Shown here: positions 48,122 through 58,533 of the stretch, piece after piece
How positions within the stretch are numbered: position 1 is the stretch's first letter
Layout: each line of letters begins with the position of its first letter
Assembly (NCBI GenBank): GCA_017522105.1
Contig: JAFXAA010000017.1
Span: 62,001 to 126,000 of the forward strand
Origin: Bacteroidales bacterium
GTDB lineage: Bacteria; Bacteroidota; Bacteroidia; Bacteroidales; P3
DNA length: 64,000 nucleotides
Direction of reading: 5' to 3'
The notes under the pieces: model-generated
Told to the model about the DNA's origin: nothing
Seen by the model: only the letters and a program-made list of their open reading frames with translations
The model's database searches: none
Made by a program: the position numbers and the translations under genes

Positions 48122-48218
48122 GAGTCCCTACGGAGCCCCTACGGAGTCCCTACGGCCGTTCTTCAGTGGAAGACCGAAACTCAGCCGTAGGGACTCCGTA
48201 GGGGCTCCGTAGGGGAGG
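48122..48218. repeat. 11-nt-unit palindromic repeat element (E4), clean stem
   Basis: Left arm 48124-48156 consists of tandem CCCTACGGAGY units (GTCCCTACGGAGCCCC and onward). Right arm 48184-48216 begins GCCGTAGGGACTCCGTAGGG and is its complement with about one mismatch over 33 bases. The 27-nt loop carries CGTTCTTCAGTGGAAGACCG. The left arm and loop start match the decayed element at 26.2 kb almost base for base. It fills much of the 416-base gap between rpsO and the giant gene's end. Confidence 0.85.
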
Positions 48219-48258
48219 CGTGCAAAATAGGGCGCCGCTGCACGCGGCTGACGATGCA

Positions 48259-48294
48259 CAAAAAAGGGGGAGGCACCTGCTTGGTGCCTCCCCC
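48259..48294 (-). terminator. Terminator of the giant T9SS gene
   Basis: A perfect 12-bp stem, GGGGGAGGCACC (48266-48277) with GGTGCCTCCCCC (48283-48294), with a five-base loop. On the minus strand it is followed by TTTTTTG. Confidence 0.9.
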
Positions 48295-48344
48295 CGGTAG
48301 TGTCGGCGTCCGGGTATGCCGGACGCCGTGGTCATGCTGAAGTG

Positions 48345-51300
48345 TTACTTCAACACCAGTTTGCGTACTGCGGCGGCCTGCTCGCCGACGATGCGGACGA
48401 AGTAGGTGCCACGGGCCAGCATGCTGACGTCGAAGGTGACGGTGCCGTCAGCGGCGCGCTGCGACATCACGGTGCGGCCGTTGAGGTCGATGACGCTCAC
48501 CTGCTCCATGCCGCCGGCACGCACGGTCACGGTGCTCGTGGCGGGGTTCGGGTAGAGGGTCACTTCGTCGAGGCTCACCTGGTCAATGCCTACATTGTCG
48601 GCGAAGGTGGCCGTGTAGGTCATGTCGGCGGTGACGGTGATGGTGCGCGGGTTGTCGGTGTTGCCGTCCTGCCAGCTCACGAAGTGGTAGCCATCGTTGG
48701 CCGTGGCGCCGATGGTGGTGGTGGTGTTCTCAAGGAACGAGCCGCCGCCGCTGACGGTGCCCCATGCGTTGTTGTTGGCAAGGACGGTGATGGTGTAGTA
48801 GGTGGGCTCGGGGCCGCTGCCACCAGTGGTGGTGAAGTTGGTGGTGGCGCTCCAGAGGCCCGTCACGCCCTCGGCGCAGGTGGCGCGCACGTAGACGTCA
48901 TAGGAGGTCTCCGTGTCGAGGCCCGTGAGGACCACGCTGTTGGTGCTGACGGTGATGGAAGTGCCCTGTCCCTGGCTGGTGCCCTGGTAGCCGAAGTCGA
49001 CGGTGTAGGAGGTGGCGCCGGTGGCATTCCAGCTGACGCGTGCCGTGGTGCCGGTGATGTCGCTCACGGTGACGCCGGTGACCTGCTCGCAGGTGAGGGT
49101 GGTGAAGCTCACGGTGTCGCTCCAAGCGCTGGCGAGCTGCTCGCCGCAGAGGGCGCGGACAGACACCTGGTAGGCCGTGGCCGAGGCGAGGCCCGTGAGG
49201 GTGTGGGTGGCGGAAGCGAGGGTGTCGTAGCGGTCAAGGCTGGGGCCTGTGACGTGGAGCTCCCAGGCGTTCTGCTCGGCGCCCGGCGTGAAGGCGACGA
49301 CGGCTGAGGTGTAGTCGATGCCGGAGACCGCAAGGGCGGTGGGCACGTAGCAGGGCTGCTGGTCTGTGGTCACGGAGAGCAGCACCCACTCGCTCGTCAT
49401 GCCCATGGGGCAGAGGGCGCGGAGGCCCACACTGTAGGCGGTGCTGGGCGTGAGGTCGGTGAAGGTGTAGTTGTTGCCGGTGACGACAGTGCCTCCATCA
49501 GGCTCCTGCCACTCGCCCTCGACGAGGGCCACCTCGAAGCTGTCGGCCACGCCGCTCCACGAGAGAGCGATGCTGTTGTGTGTAGTCACGGCGGCGAGGT
49601 CTTCAGGCATGTCGCAAGGCGGTGCCACAGTGGTGACCCTGATGTCGTCGATGCCAACGGAGTAGAACGTGGAGTTGTGCTCCCAGCGGAAGGCTATCTG
49701 GACGGCATTGGACTGGGCGACATCGAAGGACACCGAGTCCTGCGTGTGGGTAGTAGCGGATGTCACCGTCTTGACAAGCACGAATGAGCCGTCGAGGTCG
49801 GTGGGGTCGGTGACGTAGCCCACGGTGAGTGTGCCGCTGGTGGCACTCTCCATGCGGTACCAGAAGCTCATGTTCAGAGTGCTGACAGGCGCAGTGAATG
49901 GCGGCAGAGCAACGACCTTGGTGTTGCCCTGGGTGGCACCGCTGCCCGAGGTCAAGGTCAGGCAGTTGGTGCCTGAATGCGGATACCAGTAACTACCGCT
50001 GCCGGTGACGTGCGGGAAGTACTTGTTGTCGGTGCCAGAGGTGTAGGCCTCCCAGCAGCCCGGCAGAGAGCCTACCGTGTTGTAGGTGGTGCCTTCCACC
50101 GACTCGAAGTCTTCGCTGTAGGGCAAGGCTGTGAGGGAGCAGAGGGTGGTGAAGGTGGCATTTGTAGCCCAGCTGCTGGTCACCGGGTCGGCCTCCGTCG
50201 TATCGCATATCTTCATGGCAGACCATGTGTAGGTGGTGTTGGCGGAGAGGTCGGTGAAGGTGTAGCTGTTGCCCTGCACGTTGACATAGCGGTAGGCCGA
50301 AGCAGAATTATCCTTGATGCGCACCATGTAGAAGGCGGTGTCGTCGCCGGTCCATGTGAGCGTTGCACCGTTGGAGGTAAAGTTGGACGCTGCGAGGTCG
50401 TAGGGGCGCACACATGCCTGCGGCACGATGCTGATGTCGTCGATGGCGGGCGCAATGTCGAGGTATTCGCCGTTGAGGGCGTTGTTGAAGTGGTAGAAGA
50501 CGACGCGCTTCACGCCCGAGATGCCGTCGATGCTCATGGTGTGCACACCCCATGTGGTGTCACAGCGGGCGTGCACCCAGCGCACGTTGCTGCCCCACGG
50601 CGTGCCAAGGTAGGTGTCGGGGATGACGACATCGATGGCCGGGTCGACCACCATGACGGAGATGCCGTCGTTGACAGCCGCCGGGTTGCCGCCGCCACGG
50701 TAGCGGAAGCTGACCTCGAAGCTGTTCTGGGCGGCGCCGAAGTCTATGTCGCGGTAGGCGGCCACATTGGTGACAACGTTGCGACGCCACGAGTTGGTGG
50801 CACCGCCGTCGGCGCTGAGGTACATGACGTTGCTGTTGTTGCCGGGGACAATGTCGCCGCGGTACCAGTTCACGGTGTTGTTGCTGGCGGTCTGCCAGTT
50901 CTGCCACTCGGCGGCATCCTCGAAGTCGTAGGTGTAGGGCACGGTGGCGGGCACCTGCGAGGTTATGAACGAGGCTGCCTCACGGCTGAAGGACGACGTG
51001 TCACCGTTGGGGCAGATGGGGGCCACTCGGAAGGTGTAGGCCGTCGTGGGGTTGAGGCCGGTCAGCGTGAAGGGGTTGACGGTGGCCACAACAGTGTTCA
51101 CAGCAGGGTTCTGTACGTATGCCTCGCTGTACTCGATCACCCAGCTTGTGCAGCCCACGGTGTCGGTCCAGCCGAGCACTGCGGTGTTGTGCGTGACGTC
51201 GGTGACCGTGAGGTCGTAGACGCGTGCGCAGGCGGGTATCACATCAATGTACACCTCGTCAAGGTAGACAATGTAGGACGAACTGGACGCGAGGTTCTCC

Positions 51301-54300
51301 ATCATGCCGCGGAACACGATACGGTCGCCGTTGCCGGAATAGGAGGCGGTGTTGACGAAGTACTCGGTATAGGTGGTGGTGAGGGCAATGGTGTCTATCA
51401 AGGTGAAGGTAGCCATGTCGCCCGAACCGGACATCACACCAACCATGATATGCTTGCCGGCCACAGAGCTCTTGGCCCAGAAGCTGACCTCTACATTGTT
51501 GATGGGATAGCTGGCCGTGTCGATAGCAGGCGAAATGAAAGCCTCGTCGGTGGCATAGCTGGAGGAGTTATAGAAGTAGAAGTATGCATACTTGGTGCCG
51601 TTGTGAGCGTTGGCTGCGGCGCTGTTGACATAGGGGTAGTTGGTGCTGCCTCCATTGTTGAAGCGCTGCCAGCAGAGAGGCAGGGCACCTGTGGAGCCTG
51701 TGGCTTCGTACTCCCAGTCCATGCTGTAGGGCAGCGAGATCTGGCCACACTCGGTGTTGAAGGACACGGCGTCTGACCACAGGCTGGCATCGGTCTCCGA
51801 GCACAGGGCGCGGACGCTGACCTCGTAGTGGGACGAGTTGACGAGGCCGGTAAGGACGACGCTGTCAGTATTGACAATCATCGATGTGCCCTGACCGTGC
51901 ACGAAGCCCGGCTGGCCGTACTCCACCTCGTAAGAGGCATTGTTGTTGCGCGGGTTGACCCATCTGACGACCGCAGAGTTCTGCGTTACCTGGCTGACGG
52001 TGACGCTGTCGAGGCGCGGGCAGGTGGGCAAAATGTGCACGTCTATCTCGTCCACAAACCAGTAGAAGCTTGCAGAGGTTGGCGTGTGGCGCAGCACCAT
52101 ACGGGCGCTATCCGGCGCGTTCTCAAAGGAAACCGTCTTTAACTGGTAGGCACCGCTGAAGTCGCTGTAAGAGTAGTGCTGCACAACGACGAACGAAGTC
52201 TCGTCAGAGGGGTCGGTCATGTAGCCCACATCGAAGACACCAGCACTGGCGGAGGTACCCTCCGGGCGGGTCTGGAACGAGAGCTCCAGCGCGTTGATGG
52301 GCTGCGAGAAAATCGGCAGGACGAGGTAGTTGGACACGTCGGCAGCACCAGACCTAAACTTGAGGCTGTAGCCGCTGGAGCCATAGCGATAGGTAGATGA
52401 GCTGTAGAGGGCTATGTATGAGCCGGAGTGGCTGGAGAAGACATCCCAGCATGGAGGGGCACCGCCTTCCATGGCTGTTCCATCACCGTTGGCCAAGGCA
52501 ACCATGCCGTTGAAATCCTCAAAGAAAGGTATTGCCTTGGGGGTGCACAGAGTCTGCAGGCTGCCTTCAATGGTCCACGTGCTATGCTCGTCGCCGCAGT
52601 CGGAACGCAGGTAGTAGTAGTATGTGGTCTGCGGCGCAAGGCCGGTGACAGTAATATGGTTGGTGTCGGAGGTCAGCACGCTGACGCTGTCGGAAGCAAC
52701 GGCACTGGCTGGGTCTATCGGGCTGAGGGAGACCACAACGGTATAGCCCTCCGACGAGCCCGTCCAAGAAAGCTCAAAGCTGCCGGTGTCCACGTTGCCG
52801 ACTGTCACATCGGCAGGCCTCGGACATGACGGAACATGGTTGCAGGCAATGAAAGCCATATTGGCCGCCGACTTGGTGCGGTAGGCATAGGTGCTGGAGC
52901 CGGAAGTGTACTTGTAGGCGGTCGCATAGGTCTGCACCGTGCCGTACTTGAAGTTGGTAGTGCCGGTGATGCTCGCGTCGCGCACAAAGGCAACGACGAG
53001 GTTGCTATCGCCATGGTAGAGGAACGGTGTGTTGAAGGCAATCTCGTTCCAGCTGTTGGCCTCGAAGAGCATGCTGCCGTCGTAGACGAGCTGCATGCTG
53101 CTGATAGGCAGCGTGTCGTTGAGGCCGGTGGTCGAGGTGGCACTGGTGGCCGAATGCCATTCGTCAAGGCCGGTGGTACCCATATACACGCGGAACGGTA
53201 TGGGAGACGTGCCCACCGTGCCGGTCTCGATGGAGATGCCACGGATGTAGTTCAGGGTGTCCATAAGCCCGAGGTCAAGCAACTCGGCAACGGTGTAGAT
53301 GTGCCAGTTGGCCGTGTTGGTATACGAGCTGGAACCATTGATAACATAACTGGAACTCGTGCTTGTGCCGTACACTATTGTGTCTTTAGCTTCCACAAAG
53401 CCTTCGCCGCAGTCAAGCTCGGTGTTGGCAGACACTATCTGGCTCCATTCGCTGCTGTCGCCGTCGCACACGGTGCGCACGCGGAAGAAGTACTGGGTGA
53501 AGTCGGCGAGGTTGCCCACCGTAGCCGATGTCTCGGTGGTGGCCACAGAAGCCGCCACGTTGGTGAATTCCCTGCTCGTAGAAGCTTCCACGTAATAGTT
53601 GTAGCCGGAGCCCTCCCATGTCAGATCGACGCTGGAGGAGCCTACGGCCTCAACGGCGAGGTTCATGGGCCAGCGGCAGTCGGGCAGACGCTTCACCACC
53701 ACGCTGTCGAAGTAGGCGTAGTTGGTGCCTGTAGAGAGCTTCGGCGCCACAAAGGCGATGCGAGTGCCTTCGCCGTAGTAGCCTTCAAGTGAGACCCTCA
53801 GGCGGTGCACCGAGGATGTGGGCTCGGCGGAGAGGTCGACAGAGTCGATAACGTCGAACGTCGTAAGGTCGTTGGGGTCGGCTATGGCACCCACGAGAAG
53901 GATGGTCTTGTAGGTAGACGTGGTGGGGCGTTTGAGGGAGAACTCCACCATCAGGTCGTTAATGCCGGTGGTGAACAGAGGCATGACGGCATAGGACATG
54001 ATTGATGCCGTAGAGTTGAAGTACAGGCCTCTGGAACCCGTCGAGGCGGCAGTGCTGTAGGGGTAGGGATACTGAACCGTGGAACCCTCCACGCCTTTGT
54101 CCCAGCACGTGCTGATGGGGTTGGCGGCACCGCTTGCATAGGCCTCGAAGTCCTCAATGTAAGGCAGGTCGGCCTCGGGAATGGCAAGGCAGTTGGTGCG
54201 GAAGCTCACCGGGTAGGTGGCCATGGAGAGGTCTCCGCAGTCAGCCTGCACCGAGACGAAATAGACGGAGTCGGGCTGCAGGTTTTCAAGGAAGGCCACC

Positions 54301-57300
54301 GTGTCGCTCACCGTCACGGTGAGGGTGTCATCTTCGGTCAGCTCGGCTCCTTCTGGCCAGTAGGTGACCACATAACTGCCTATGTTGTTCGTGTCTGTCC
54401 ACGAGATAGTGGCGCTGGTGCTGTCGTAGGCAATCACCTCCACGTCCTGCACCGTCGGGCAGGCCGAGCGGGTGTAGACGGTGATGTCGTCAACATAGAA
54501 GGTATAGGTCTGCTCCTCGACGACAAGGGCAAGGCGGTGCTCACCCTCAAGGTCGGCGGGCAGGTTGACGGTGAGGAACTGCCATGTGTTGCCGTAGAAG
54601 TCAACACGGTTGTTGGTCACCGAGTCGCCGGTGACGACAAGGCGGTAGTAGTTCGCCGTGTCGCTGGAGGCCGAGCTGTCCTCCACGGTGGCGTAGAAAG
54701 CTATGTGGCCGTGGTAGGTGGCTGAGGTCGTTGAGGAACCGGTCTTCACCCACATGCTTATGGCATCGGCGCCGGTGAAGTTCATCTGCGGCAGCATCAT
54801 CCAGTCGTCAACCTCGTAGGTGGTGCCTGTGCTGCCATAGTAATAGAACGTCTTGGCACCGTCATGCACATTGCTGGCCGTGGTGCTGTAGCGCCAGTTG
54901 TAGGTTGTGCTGCCGTAGTTCTTGAAGTCGTAGCAGGGGCGCTCCGGTGCCGACGCCGTGCCGAGCCATACACCTTCGGCATCAAGCGTCACCGGCAGCT
55001 CCAACACCTCACAATCGGTGACAAACGAGAAGGCCACTCCTATAGCGCTGGTGTCGTTTCCACACAGGCCGTAGACAATACCGTTGTAGTAAGTGCCGGG
55101 GTTGAGGTCCTCCAGCTCCAGGCTGCTGCCCGTCGCCTCTAAGGTGTCGCCCGTCTCGCCGCCGTCGGCATTGAGGGTCACAACGTAGCTGCCGCTGTTG
55201 CCGTAGAAGCCCAGCATCGCCCCGTTGCTGCTCACGTTGTCAACAACGACGCTGTCGGGCGGGAAGCAGGACGGCATCTCCATCACCGTCACCTCGTCGA
55301 GGAACCAATAATAAGATGTTGAATTAACATTGTGGCGGAATGCCATGCGGGCACCTGCCGGTGCATCGGCGAAGGTCGCCGCCAGGGTGGCCGGCACAAC
55401 ACTGCCGCTGCCGTTGAAGAACGACACCGGGTAGTTGCCCACGGAAACAAAGGTGGTGCTGTCGACAGCATTGGTGATGTATCCCACATCGAACGAACCC
55501 GAAGATGGTCCTTCAGGGGCAGTCTTGAAGAGCAGGTACAGCGACGACAGGGGAGCCTCGAATTCCGGCAGCACAAGGATGTTGGGCAGGGCGCTGCTGT
55601 TGGGATAGAAGCGCACGGTGTTGCCCGTGAAGCCTGTGCGCGTGGCTATGTTGACATAGCCGCCGCCGAGGTGGTCAAAGCACGGAATGCTGGTGGCGCT
55701 GGTGGTAGTGCCCATGCTGTCGGGTTCAAAAGTCCACGGCAGCACACTCACAGCCTCGCAGGAGGTAGTAAAGCTCAAGGCGGTCCACTCCGTCGTGTCA
55801 TCGGCGCAAAGGGTGCGCAGCTTCACATAGTAGGTGGTATTGGGCTCCAGGTAAGTCAACTCGGTGTTGGTACTGCCACCACCGACTATCACCTGCAACG
55901 CATTGTTCGCCGTGCCGGGGGTGAAGTTCACCGTGTCATAGAGTATCTCGTAGCCCGTGTTCGTCCCGGCCGGTATCCAGGCCAGCGTGGCGGCGTTGGC
56001 GGACAGAGCCTCCACGTGCAGGTTGTCCGGCAGCAGGCAGCTCGGTGCCAGGCCGACAGTGATGTCGTCAAGGTACACATAGTTGGACGCACCCTGAGGG
56101 GCAAGGAAGGCTATATAGCGACCGCTGCCGCTGTAGTTGACGAGGGGTATACTGAACTCCTCCCAGCTGCTGGCGGTCTGCACCTGCAGCATGGCCACGG
56201 TGTCGAAGGTGCTTATGTCGGCGGGGTTGCTCATCACACCCACATACAGCCTCCCGTAGGCCGCCGACGTCTTGTAGGCAAAGAAGGATACATTCAGCGT
56301 GTTCAGCGGAGCCTCGAACGCCGGCATGGCGGCGTAGCTGTAATTAGTAGTCGCGGAATAGAAATACAGGCTCTTGGTGCCAGTGTGCTTGTATGTACCA
56401 TAGGGGTAGGGGTAGGCCGTGGAGTAGTTGGTGCCTTTGGTCCAGCAGGCGTTGATGGTGGAGGAGCTCGTAGTGCCCGAAGCATCCTCGAAGCCGTAGG
56501 TGTAAGGCAGCGACGCCACGGCGGCACACATCGTCTTGAAGGAGACCTGCGACCACAGACTGCTGCTGTTGTCGGAGCAGTTGGCGGCGACCTTCACCCA
56601 GTAGGTGATCTGCGCGTTGAGGCCCGTGAGGGTGATGACGGTGTCCGTAGTGCTCTCCGACAGCACGTTGGTGGCCGTGGCGGGGTCGAAATCGGTGGTG
56701 CCGTAGAGCACCGTGTAGTCGGTGGCACCCTCGCTGCTGTTCCATCTGATGGTGGCCGTCGCATCGTCATAGGTCAGCACGGTCATATCCGTCGGGCGGA
56801 AGCATGTGGGCACATGCATGACGGTGATGTCGTCGATGTATACATAGTTCGTTGTGGCGGCGCCCTTGTAGGCGAGGAAGGCAATGTAGCCCCCGTTGCC
56901 CTCGTAGGCCGAGAAGTCCACGTCAAACATCTCCCAGGTGTTCAAATCCTCGACCTGCAGCAGGGCCACAGTGTCGAAGGTGGCTATATTCTCGGGGTCG
57001 CTCATCACGCCCACGGCCACATGGCCATAGGCTGCCGACGTCTTCATGGCCCAGAAGCTGAGGTAGAGGTTGCTGATGTCCTCGACGAAAGCCGGCATGG
57101 CGGCATAGCTGTAGTAGGTCGCGGTGGAGTACATGTACAGCGAATAGAGGCCACTGTGCTTTTGCTGGCTGTAGGGGTAGGGGTAGGCCGTTGTGGTGTA
57201 GTTGGTGCCTTTGGTCCAGCAGGGGTTGATGGGGTATGCCGCTCCCGAACTTGCCGCATCCTCGAAGCCGTAGCTGTAGGGCAGCGTGGCGATGGACTCG

Positions 57301-58310
57301 CAGCGGGTGCGGAAAGTCTCGGTGGCGGGCAGGCTGGTGTCGCCCTCGCCGCACAAGGCACGCACCACGACAGTGTACTGCGTGTTGGCATCCAGGTTGT
57401 CCAGCACCATGCTGTCCTCATACACGGTGGTGTAGGCCCCGCCGTTGACGCTGACGAGCCACTCCTCCTCCTCGCCGCCCGCAATCCAGTTGAGGGTGGC
57501 ACTGCTGCTGGTGATGTCGCCCACCGTCAATGCCCCGGGCTTGGGGCAGCTGATGACAGGACGCACAAAGCGGTAGTAGCGGTTGGCGTCGGGCCAGTTG
57601 TTGCCGGGGATGGTCGTCAACTGGCCGGCGGTGTAGTGCGTGGCCACATGCAGCTGGCTGACCAGCCACAGGTTGCCGCCGTCCTCGCTCATGCCCACCT
57701 GTCGCGTGACGCTCGGCGTTGTCGCCGGCACCGTCGACGGGTACACTATCTCTATGTTGCCGTTCTTGTAGAGGTGCACCTGCCACAACATGTCGGCCGA
57801 CGTGTTCACGTTGTAGCTGTTATAGAACGACGTGTTGAACTCCACCACCAGCAGCGTGTCGCCGTCGGCATTGGTGGTAACCATCTTCTTCACGTAGCCC
57901 GTGGGCTTCATCTTGCCGTCGCAGCCCAAGAAGTTAATCTTCGGCGCATTCAGACCGCAGTTTGACGAATTGAACGGATTGGTGTAGTTTGACGTACCCG
58001 TCACCGTGGCGCCAAGGCGCAGGTTGCCGTCCGTGTTCACCGAAAACTGAGTGTAGATTTCTTCCCCGAAAGGGAAACTGAAACCAATCGGCACCACCTC
58101 GGAAGCCTTGCTGTCGGTGCCCAGAGTATTCCCGGAACCGGTCCCCGGCGACTCCAGGATGACCGTGCCGTCCGTGATGGTTATCCACCGGTCGGCGTCA
58201 GTCCCCGTTGAGAACTGGTAATCCTCAAACGATTGAGCCTGCGATGCCCACGGCAGCAACAGCGCTGCAAGGAGCATCAACAATCGTAAATGTTTTTTCA
58301 TAATGTTCAT
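48345..58310 (-). CDS. Giant secreted surface protein with FN3 modules and T9SS sorting domain
   Basis: A 3321-residue protein. Signal peptide about 1-26 (LRLLMLLAALLLPWASQAQS). About 13 fibronectin-III-like segments follow, each opening with a Cys-Pro type linker (SCPKPGALTVGDITSSSATL; TCFRPTDMTVLTYDDATATI; SCPRPADVTVGNVDTGSFEL). In most of the protein they alternate with about 170-residue lectin/MAM-like beta modules that end YVYIDDITV or similar. Near the C-terminus is an InlB B-repeat-like unit (WGTVSGGGSFLENTTTTIGA). The end, VTLYPNPATSTVTVRAGG to LARGTYFVRIVGEQAAAVRK, is a type-A T9SS sorting domain. It is probably a surface adhesin or binding protein. Start could be 58310 or 58301 (MKKHLRLL). 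Confidence 0.9.
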   Translation of the reverse strand: MNIMKKHLRLLMLLAALLLPWASQAQSFEDYQFSTGTDADRWITITDGTVILESPGTGSGNTLGTDSKASEVVPIGFSFPFGEEIYTQFSVNTDGNLRLGATVTGTSNYTNPFNSSNCGLNAPKINFLGCDGKMKPTGYVKKMVTTNADGDTLLVVEFNTSFYNSYNVNTSADMLWQVHLYKNGNIEIVYPSTVPATTPSVTRQVGMSEDGGNLWLVSQLHVATHYTAGQLTTIPGNNWPDANRYYRFVRPVISCPKPGALTVGDITSSSATLNWIAGGEEEEWLVSVNGGAYTTVYEDSMVLDNLDANTQYTVVVRALCGEGDTSLPATETFRTRCESIATLPYSYGFEDAASSGAAYPINPCWTKGTNYTTTAYPYPYSQQKHSGLYSLYMYSTATYYSYAAMPAFVEDISNLYLSFWAMKTSAAYGHVAVGVMSDPENIATFDTVALLQVEDLNTWEMFDVDFSAYEGNGGYIAFLAYKGAATTNYVYIDDITVMHVPTCFRPTDMTVLTYDDATATIRWNSSEGATDYTVLYGTTDFDPATATNVLSESTTDTVITLTGLNAQITYWVKVAANCSDNSSSLWSQVSFKTMCAAVASLPYTYGFEDASGTTSSSTINACWTKGTNYSTAYPYPYGTYKHTGTKSLYFYSATTNYSYAAMPAFEAPLNTLNVSFFAYKTSAAYGRLYVGVMSNPADISTFDTVAMLQVQTASSWEEFSIPLVNYSGSGRYIAFLAPQGASNYVYLDDITVGLAPSCLLPDNLHVEALSANAATLAWIPAGTNTGYEILYDTVNFTPGTANNALQVIVGGGSTNTELTYLEPNTTYYVKLRTLCADDTTEWTALSFTTSCEAVSVLPWTFEPDSMGTTTSATSIPCFDHLGGGYVNIATRTGFTGNTVRFYPNSSALPNILVLPEFEAPLSSLYLLFKTAPEGPSSGSFDVGYITNAVDSTTFVSVGNYPVSFFNGSGSVVPATLAATFADAPAGARMAFRHNVNSTSYYWFLDEVTVMEMPSCFPPDSVVVDNVSSNGAMLGFYGNSGSYVVTLNADGGETGDTLEATGSSLELEDLNPGTYYNGIVYGLCGNDTSAIGVAFSFVTDCEVLELPVTLDAEGVWLGTASAPERPCYDFKNYGSTTYNWRYSTTASNVHDGAKTFYYYGSTGTTYEVDDWMMLPQMNFTGADAISMWVKTGSSTTSATYHGHIAFYATVEDSSASSDTANYYRLVVTGDSVTNNRVDFYGNTWQFLTVNLPADLEGEHRLALVVEEQTYTFYVDDITVYTRSACPTVQDVEVIAYDSTSATISWTDTNNIGSYVVTYWPEGAELTEDDTLTVTVSDTVAFLENLQPDSVYFVSVQADCGDLSMATYPVSFRTNCLAIPEADLPYIEDFEAYASGAANPISTCWDKGVEGSTVQYPYPYSTAASTGSRGLYFNSTASIMSYAVMPLFTTGINDLMVEFSLKRPTTSTYKTILLVGAIADPNDLTTFDVIDSVDLSAEPTSSVHRLRVSLEGYYGEGTRIAFVAPKLSTGTNYAYFDSVVVKRLPDCRWPMNLAVEAVGSSSVDLTWEGSGYNYYVEASTSREFTNVAASVATTETSATVGNLADFTQYFFRVRTVCDGDSSEWSQIVSANTELDCGEGFVEAKDTIVYGTSTSSSYVINGSSSYTNTANWHIYTVAELLDLGLMDTLNYIRGISIETGTVGTSPIPFRVYMGTTGLDEWHSATSATSTTGLNDTLPISSMQLVYDGSMLFEANSWNEIAFNTPFLYHGDSNLVVAFVRDASITGTTNFKYGTVQTYATAYKYTSGSSTYAYRTKSAANMAFIACNHVPSCPRPADVTVGNVDTGSFELSWTGSSEGYTVVVSLSPIDPASAVASDSVSVLTSDTNHITVTGLAPQTTYYYYLRSDCGDEHSTWTIEGSLQTLCTPKAIPFFEDFNGMVALANGDGTAMEGGAPPCWDVFSSHSGSYIALYSSSTYRYGSSGYSLKFRSGAADVSNYLVLPIFSQPINALELSFQTRPEGTSASAGVFDVGYMTDPSDETSFVVVQHYSYSDFSGAYQLKTVSFENAPDSARMVLRHTPTSASFYWFVDEIDVHILPTCPRLDSVTVSQVTQNSAVVRWVNPRNNNASYEVEYGQPGFVHGQGTSMIVNTDSVVLTGLVNSSHYEVSVRALCSETDASLWSDAVSFNTECGQISLPYSMDWEYEATGSTGALPLCWQRFNNGGSTNYPYVNSAAANAHNGTKYAYFYFYNSSSYATDEAFISPAIDTASYPINNVEVSFWAKSSVAGKHIMVGVMSGSGDMATFTLIDTIALTTTYTEYFVNTASYSGNGDRIVFRGMMENLASSSSYIVYLDEVYIDVIPACARVYDLTVTDVTHNTAVLGWTDTVGCTSWVIEYSEAYVQNPAVNTVVATVNPFTLTGLNPTTAYTFRVAPICPNGDTSSFSREAASFITSQVPATVPYTYDFEDAAEWQNWQTASNNTVNWYRGDIVPGNNSNVMYLSADGGATNSWRRNVVTNVAAYRDIDFGAAQNSFEVSFRYRGGGNPAAVNDGISVMVVDPAIDVVIPDTYLGTPWGSNVRWVHARCDTTWGVHTMSIDGISGVKRVVFYHFNNALNGEYLDIAPAIDDISIVPQACVRPYDLAASNFTSNGATLTWTGDDTAFYMVRIKDNSASAYRYVNVQGNSYTFTDLSANTTYTWSAMKICDTTEADPVTSSWATNATFTTLCSLTALPYSEDFESVEGTTYNTVGSLPGCWEAYTSGTDNKYFPHVTGSGSYWYPHSGTNCLTLTSGSGATQGNTKVVALPPFTAPVSTLNMSFWYRMESATSGTLTVGYVTDPTDLDGSFVLVKTVTSATTHTQDSVSFDVAQSNAVQIAFRWEHNSTFYSVGIDDIRVTTVAPPCDMPEDLAAVTTHNSIALSWSGVADSFEVALVEGEWQEPDGGTVVTGNNYTFTDLTPSTAYSVGLRALCPMGMTSEWVLLSVTTDQQPCYVPTALAVSGIDYTSAVVAFTPGAEQNAWELHVTGPSLDRYDTLASATHTLTGLASATAYQVSVRALCGEQLASAWSDTVSFTTLTCEQVTGVTVSDITGTTARVSWNATGATSYTVDFGYQGTSQGQGTSITVSTNSVVLTGLDTETSYDVYVRATCAEGVTGLWSATTNFTTTGGSGPEPTYYTITVLANNNAWGTVSGGGSFLENTTTTIGATANDGYHFVSWQDGNTDNPRTITVTADMTYTATFADNVGIDQVSLDEVTLYPNPATSTVTVRAGGMEQVSVIDLNGRTVMSQRAADGTVTFDVSMLARGTYFVRIVGEQAAAVRKLVLK

Positions 58311-58381
58311 AATGTTTAATTTTTTGGTTTATACTTAATTTTCAGTGTTTAAATATAATATCGCCTTCAAAAGGACTACTA

Positions 58382-58412
58382 CAAAAGTAGTAAATCCACA
58401 CGACTTTTGCAA
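58382..58412 (-). promoter_or_regulatory. Probable promoter of the giant T9SS gene
   Basis: Minus-strand TACTTTTG (58382-58389) matches TAnnTTTG and lies in a small palindrome (TACTACAAAAGTAGTA). TTG lies about 20 bases upstream at 58410-58412. Leader about 70 nt. Confidence 0.55.
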
Positions 58413-58533
58413 GCTTTTTTGATTTTTTAACACCAAATAATATATCTATCCGCTGCAAATCAGACATTTGACACTTCACCCACCGTTACACCGCGGTCTA
58501 TGCCACACCACGTAGCCTCAACGGCACTTGTAC

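Noticed and set aside
49977-57965. Long plus-strand frames opposite the giant T9SS gene
   Set aside because: They mirror the repeat modules on the minus strand and encode Val/Gly/His-rich sequence without start signals or recognisable domains.
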